A model generated the notes under the pieces. It was not told where the DNA came from, searched no databases, and saw nothing but the letters and a program-made list of their open reading frames with translations. Of a stretch of 64,000 nt of DNA, positions 61,330 to 64,000 are shown piece after piece. The translations under genes and the position numbers were made by a program. Origin of the DNA: Kiritimatiellia bacterium (GTDB lineage: Bacteria; Verrucomicrobiota; Kiritimatiellia; RFP12; UBA1067); contig JAILJX010000093.1 in NCBI GenBank assembly GCA_024694365.1, forward strand, positions 1 through 64,000. Direction: 5' to 3'. Each line of letters starts with the position of its first letter. Position 1 is the stretch's first letter.

Positions 61330-62616
61330 TCAGAAAACAAGTGCCGCGACGCCGGTGACTACAGATGCGAGCAGGAGAACTGCCGCGAACCATGGCAGCA
61401 TCTTGCGCACGACGGCCTTGGACCCGCCGGCGCCGAGCCCTGCCGCCGCGACTCCGATCGCAATCGACTGTGGACACACCATCTTGCCTATCCCCGCGCC
61501 CATGAGATTGGCGGCGGCGAGGAGAGACGGGGAGGTCCCGATGGCGGTCGCGGCATCGGCCTGGAGCTTTCCGAAAAGGACGCATGAATTCGTCCCGGAG
61601 CCCGTGAGAAACCCGCCGAGCGCGCCGACCGCCGTCGCGACGAAAGGATAGGCTTCGCCTGCAACGCGCACAAGGCAATCCGCCAAAAGCCTTATCGCCC
61701 CGGCCCTCTCCAGAACACGGGCGACGGCAAGGACGGTGATGATCGTGAGAAACGCCTTGCGGTAGCGGACGACCGTCTCCCAAAGCAGCTTCGCCATCCG
61801 TTTGGCTTTGAGCCCCTGCAGCAGCCCGCCGCAGAATCCCGCGGCGAGAACGAGGGCGCCAGTGGGAACGAAACGCTTGACGTCAGGCGGCAACAGCGCC
61901 GCCACGGCTAGAACGGCCACCACGAAGCCGAACGGAGCCCAAGCCATAAGCTGCTCGCGGAAATTCCCGCGCTCGCGTCCGCGAGTCGCCACGAACCCGA
62001 TCGTCACCATAACCGCTACGCCGCCGAGGATGTCGGGAAGCTCGCAACCGATGTATTTCGCCGCAAGAAGCCAAGGGGCGAGAAACACGGCATCGACGAC
62101 GAGAAGCCACCCCCACATGCCTTTCAGCCCTCTCCATCCGTCAAGAACGAGAAGGATCAGCACCGGCGACAGCGCCGTCACTGCAAGCTCGAGAAGAGCC
62201 GTTGTAACGAAAAGTCCCCTTGCCGCCTCCTCGAGTCCCGCGGCGTCGTATAGCGTAATAATCGGTACGCCAACCGATCCGAACGCAGTCGGCGTGGTGT
62301 TCGCGACAAGGCACATAAGAACGGCCTTCATCGGGTCGAAGCCTATCCCGACGAGGATCGCCGCGGGAATCGCCACGGCCGTGCCGAAGCCAGCCATCCC
62401 CTCCATGAACGTTCCCAGGCCCCAGACGATCAAAAGCGCGAGCACGCGCCTGTCGTCGGAGACCGCGGCAAGCCCTTTGCGTATCGTCGCCATCGCGCCC
62501 GACTCCACGGTCACCGCGTACGTGAAGAGCGCCGCGAGTATTATGAGGCAGATCGGATACAGCGCAAACCAGACCGCACCCCAGACCGTCGAAAGATATG
62601 AAACGAAAGTCTCCAT
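61330..62616 (-). CDS. L-lactate permease family protein (short)
   Basis: This 428-residue carrier matches the LctP/GlcA family of lactate and glycolate permeases, with motifs FMEGMAGFGTAVAIPAAILVGIGFDP and GFLTGSGTNSCVLFGKLQ. Typical members have about 550 residues, so this is a shorter form. It should move lactate or glycolate with protons. The ATG at 62616 is 52 bases from a -10 box, and I see no strong ribosome-binding site. Confidence 0.85.
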   Translation of the reverse strand: METFVSYLSTVWGAVWFALYPICLIILAALFTYAVTVESGAMATIRKGLAAVSDDRRVLALLIVWGLGTFMEGMAGFGTAVAIPAAILVGIGFDPMKAVLMCLVANTTPTAFGSVGVPIITLYDAAGLEEAARGLFVTTALLELAVTALSPVLILLVLDGWRGLKGMWGWLLVVDAVFLAPWLLAAKYIGCELPDILGGVAVMVTIGFVATRGRERGNFREQLMAWAPFGFVVAVLAVAALLPPDVKRFVPTGALVLAAGFCGGLLQGLKAKRMAKLLWETVVRYRKAFLTIITVLAVARVLERAGAIRLLADCLVRVAGEAYPFVATAVGALGGFLTGSGTNSCVLFGKLQADAATAIGTSPSLLAAANLMGAGIGKMVCPQSIAIGVAAAGLGAGGSKAVVRKMLPWFAAVLLLASVVTGVAALVF

Positions 62617-62668
62617 GGCGCGTATTCAAATATCCCCAAGGATGTTGAAAACATTTCTCATGAGCAAT

Positions 62669-62677
62669 ATTATACCA
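62669..62677 (-). promoter_or_regulatory. extended -10 (TGGTATAAT) for lctP-antiporter run
   Basis: The hexamer ends 52 bases before ATG 62616, so this transcript should have a leader of about 45 bases. Confidence 0.55.
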
Positions 62678-62730
62678 CAACCCGGCGATTCGCGCCTAGC
62701 GCAAACGCCCAGGATCGGGAAGCGGACGGC

Positions 62731-63363
62731 TCACTCGGTCGCGTTGATGATCTCGGCGATGGTCTTCACGACCTCTTTCGCCTCACTCTTGCCGACGCCG
62801 AGGTTCTGGGCGACTATAGAGATCAGATTGTTGCGGACCTTCCTGTTCAATTCATCTATCTGGGCGTCGGTCTTTTCCTTTTCCTCGAGAACCATCGCCC
62901 TGTCTTCGTCGGAGATGTCCGACTCGAGCATATCCTCCAGGGCATCGCGCTCGGCCAGGCGCTTCTGCAGACGTTCGTGCGAGCGCCTCTCCTGCCGGCC
63001 CATGCCGTTCACGTCGATGGAGCCCAGAAACCTCAGCTTCTCCAGCGAAGCCTCCAGCCTCGCTTCGCGCTCCTCCTCGCTTTCATGGACCCTTTCCCGC
63101 ACGGCAGGCACCTCCGCGACCTGCGGCTTTTCGGCCGGCGCCTCGATCTTGCGTGAGGGCTTTTCGTCTGCCGGGGCAGGGATTGTGGGAGGGTCCGATT
63201 TCGCGCCCTTCGCCGGCAGGTCGGCCGTCCGCAACGGACCGGCCGTCCCGGCAGACTTCGCTTCCGTGGCTTTTCCGGCGCCGAAGAACTCCATCGCGCC
63301 GAATGTCGCCGCGCATCCGAGAAGAAAGCCGACCGCAAGATTGATTGCAGATGATTTAGCCAT
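62731..63363 (-). CDS. Membrane-anchored coiled-coil protein, hypothetical
   Basis: This 210-residue protein has one N-terminal membrane segment (about residues 6-26, INLAVGFLLGCAATFGAMEF), a proline- and lysine-rich linker (30-90) and a charged helical C-terminal half (95-190) that is a probable coiled coil. It may lie in the periplasm, tethered to the inner membrane. I recognise no family. The -10 box is 18 bases upstream. It sits between the lactate permease operon and the partial secD copy. Confidence 0.6.
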   Translation of the reverse strand: MAKSSAINLAVGFLLGCAATFGAMEFFGAGKATEAKSAGTAGPLRTADLPAKGAKSDPPTIPAPADEKPSRKIEAPAEKPQVAEVPAVRERVHESEEEREARLEASLEKLRFLGSIDVNGMGRQERRSHERLQKRLAERDALEDMLESDISDEDRAMVLEEKEKTDAQIDELNRKVRNNLISIVAQNLGVGKSEAKEVVKTIAEIINATE

Positions 63364-63381
63364 ATTGCCTCACGATCGGCA

Positions 63382-63390
63382 ATTATACTA
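63382..63390 (-). promoter_or_regulatory. -10 box (TAGTATAAT) for the coiled-coil protein gene
   Basis: TATAAT ends 18 bases before ATG 63363. Confidence 0.5.
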
Positions 63391-63512
63391 CAAATCTCGT
63401 CGGCTCCGCAACGGCAAAGAGTCGTTCCCTCGCCGAGACATTGCAAAATTTACATCTTGTCGATCACCGGCATATGGGAATGACGAATTTATGCAGCGCA
63501 TTGCATTCCACG

Positions 63513-64000
63513 TCATGGCGCAGGTTTCACCGAATCTGGCGAGACGTCGTCCTCCGCCTCTATCATCAGAGGAATGGGCAGCGCGCCGGCGTTAAGGTCG
63601 GAAGCGAGCTGATTGGCCTCTTCCATGGTGAAGTTGCCGGTTATCTGCCCGCGGCTTGTGATTTTGCTCTGTATGACCGGGGAGGAAATCATCTCGCCGT
63701 CGAGTATTATGGCGAGCTGACGGCCCTTGTTCGCGCCCGTAAGCTTGCCGAATTTCTCGGCACCCTCGTCATTGAGCTCGAAACAGACCCGAAAGCCGTC
63801 GTAATATTCATCGGGCCGCACCACAGTGGCCCTGGACAATACGCTGCCATCAAGGCTGATTCTGCGCTTTATGAAACGTGGCCGGAACAACTTGCCGTCT
63901 CGATGATCGCGCTCAAGGATGAACCGTATGCGAACAGGCATGTTCACGCCTGCGTCGCGCACGGCGTTCAGGGCAAAGCGGGAGAGCCTGGCGGCGTAAT
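63513..64000 (-). CDS. Partial second copy of the SecD periplasmic domain (runs off the window)
   Basis: The frame is open to the right edge and ends at 63513, giving at least 162 residues. It aligns with SecDF from YAxRLSRFALNAV through GRQLAIILDGEMISSP to the PLxIEAE segment, then ends with a new tail, DDVSPDSVKPAP, before the second membrane helix. It therefore carries the SecD P1 domain without the transport channel. DNA identity to 51890-52330 is very high at both ends of the match but low in the middle (about 63790-63920). It may be a stand-alone periplasmic protein or a decaying duplicate; its 5' end lies outside the window. Confidence 0.8.
   Translation of the reverse strand, partial: YAARLSRFALNAVRDAGVNMPVRIRFILERDHRDGKLFRPRFIKRRISLDGSVLSRATVVRPDEYYDGFRVCFELNDEGAEKFGKLTGANKGRQLAIILDGEMISSPVIQSKITSRGQITGNFTMEEANQLASDLNAGALPIPLMIEAEDDVSPDSVKPAP

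Noticed and set aside
61802-63595. A 597-codon plus-strand frame over lctP and the coiled-coil gene
   Set aside because: It is serine/arginine-rich antisense sequence across two recognised minus-strand genes and part of the secD copy.

Overview
This window is a dense, GC-rich bacterial chromosome segment. Nearly all of it lies on the minus strand; only a LamG/glycosyltransferase pair, a U32 peptidase and a small secreted protein/flavoprotein pair lie on plus. I saw no rRNA, tRNA or CRISPR array, and no gene-free stretch longer than about 250 bases. The gene set suggests the PVC superphylum, most likely a Kiritimatiellota-type gut or rumen anaerobe: secreted LamG paralogs, a DUF4838 protein, a SUMF1-type secreted protein with a small companion, BBP2-type beta-barrels, short argC, class I two-subunit fumarase, rhamnulokinase and a fused SecDF. 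This taxonomic placement is inference.

Layout. 1-9.4 kb is accessory: an AAA_14/DUF4143 ATPase; two inverted LamG paralogs flanking a GT2 glycosyltransferase; a Fic protein behind a nucleotidyltransferase gene and a short ORF; a REP-type (Y1/HuH) transposase with a 12-bp in-frame repeat tract; and a third, internally deleted LamG paralog. 9.4-25 kb carries a secreted GH31 glycosidase and compact housekeeping strings: rsmD-queD-thioesterase, U32, YitT, alr-hslO, ybeY, a HAD phosphatase, ymdB, two Sel1-repeat proteins, hisS and ruvB. 25-32.8 kb is an exopolysaccharide operon (Wza-like lipoprotein, secreted protein, BBP2 barrel, Wzy/ligase-like membrane protein, Wzc-like tyrosine kinase) that runs on into argC and ruvB. 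32.8-35.9 kb holds tsaE, a D-2-hydroxyacid dehydrogenase and an acyl-CoA synthetase. 36-40.2 kb is a secreted-protein operon (DUF4838-phosphoesterase fusion, SUMF1-like protein, small partner). 40.3-64 kb is mostly core metabolism and information processing: an epimerase, secG, fumarase, rhaB, tcdA, an AEC transporter with a ModF-like ATPase, prfB, secDF, pgi, gyrA, eno, rph, folE, an NhaC-type antiporter and lctP. It ends with a partial second copy of the SecD periplasmic domain running off the right edge.

The most striking signal is regulatory. More than twenty genes are preceded by an extended -10 element TGNTATAAT (often A-T-A-T-G-R-TATAAT-A-Y-C) with no evident -35 box. In about ten of them the -10 hexamer ends only 6-8 bases before the start codon, so transcription should begin at or next to the A of ATG, giving leaderless mRNAs. 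Genes with a longer gap usually show a Shine-Dalgarno-like purine tract. In five places the -10 box is built from the stop codon of the preceding gene: codons NTR-RTA-TAA followed by T read as T-R-R-TATAAT. The upstream protein therefore always ends in Val or Ile. These are HAD to ybeY, tsaE to wza, fumarase beta to secG, tcdA to rhaB and nhaC to folE. Together with many ATGA, GTGA and TGATG stop/start overlaps, this describes a very compressed expression layout.
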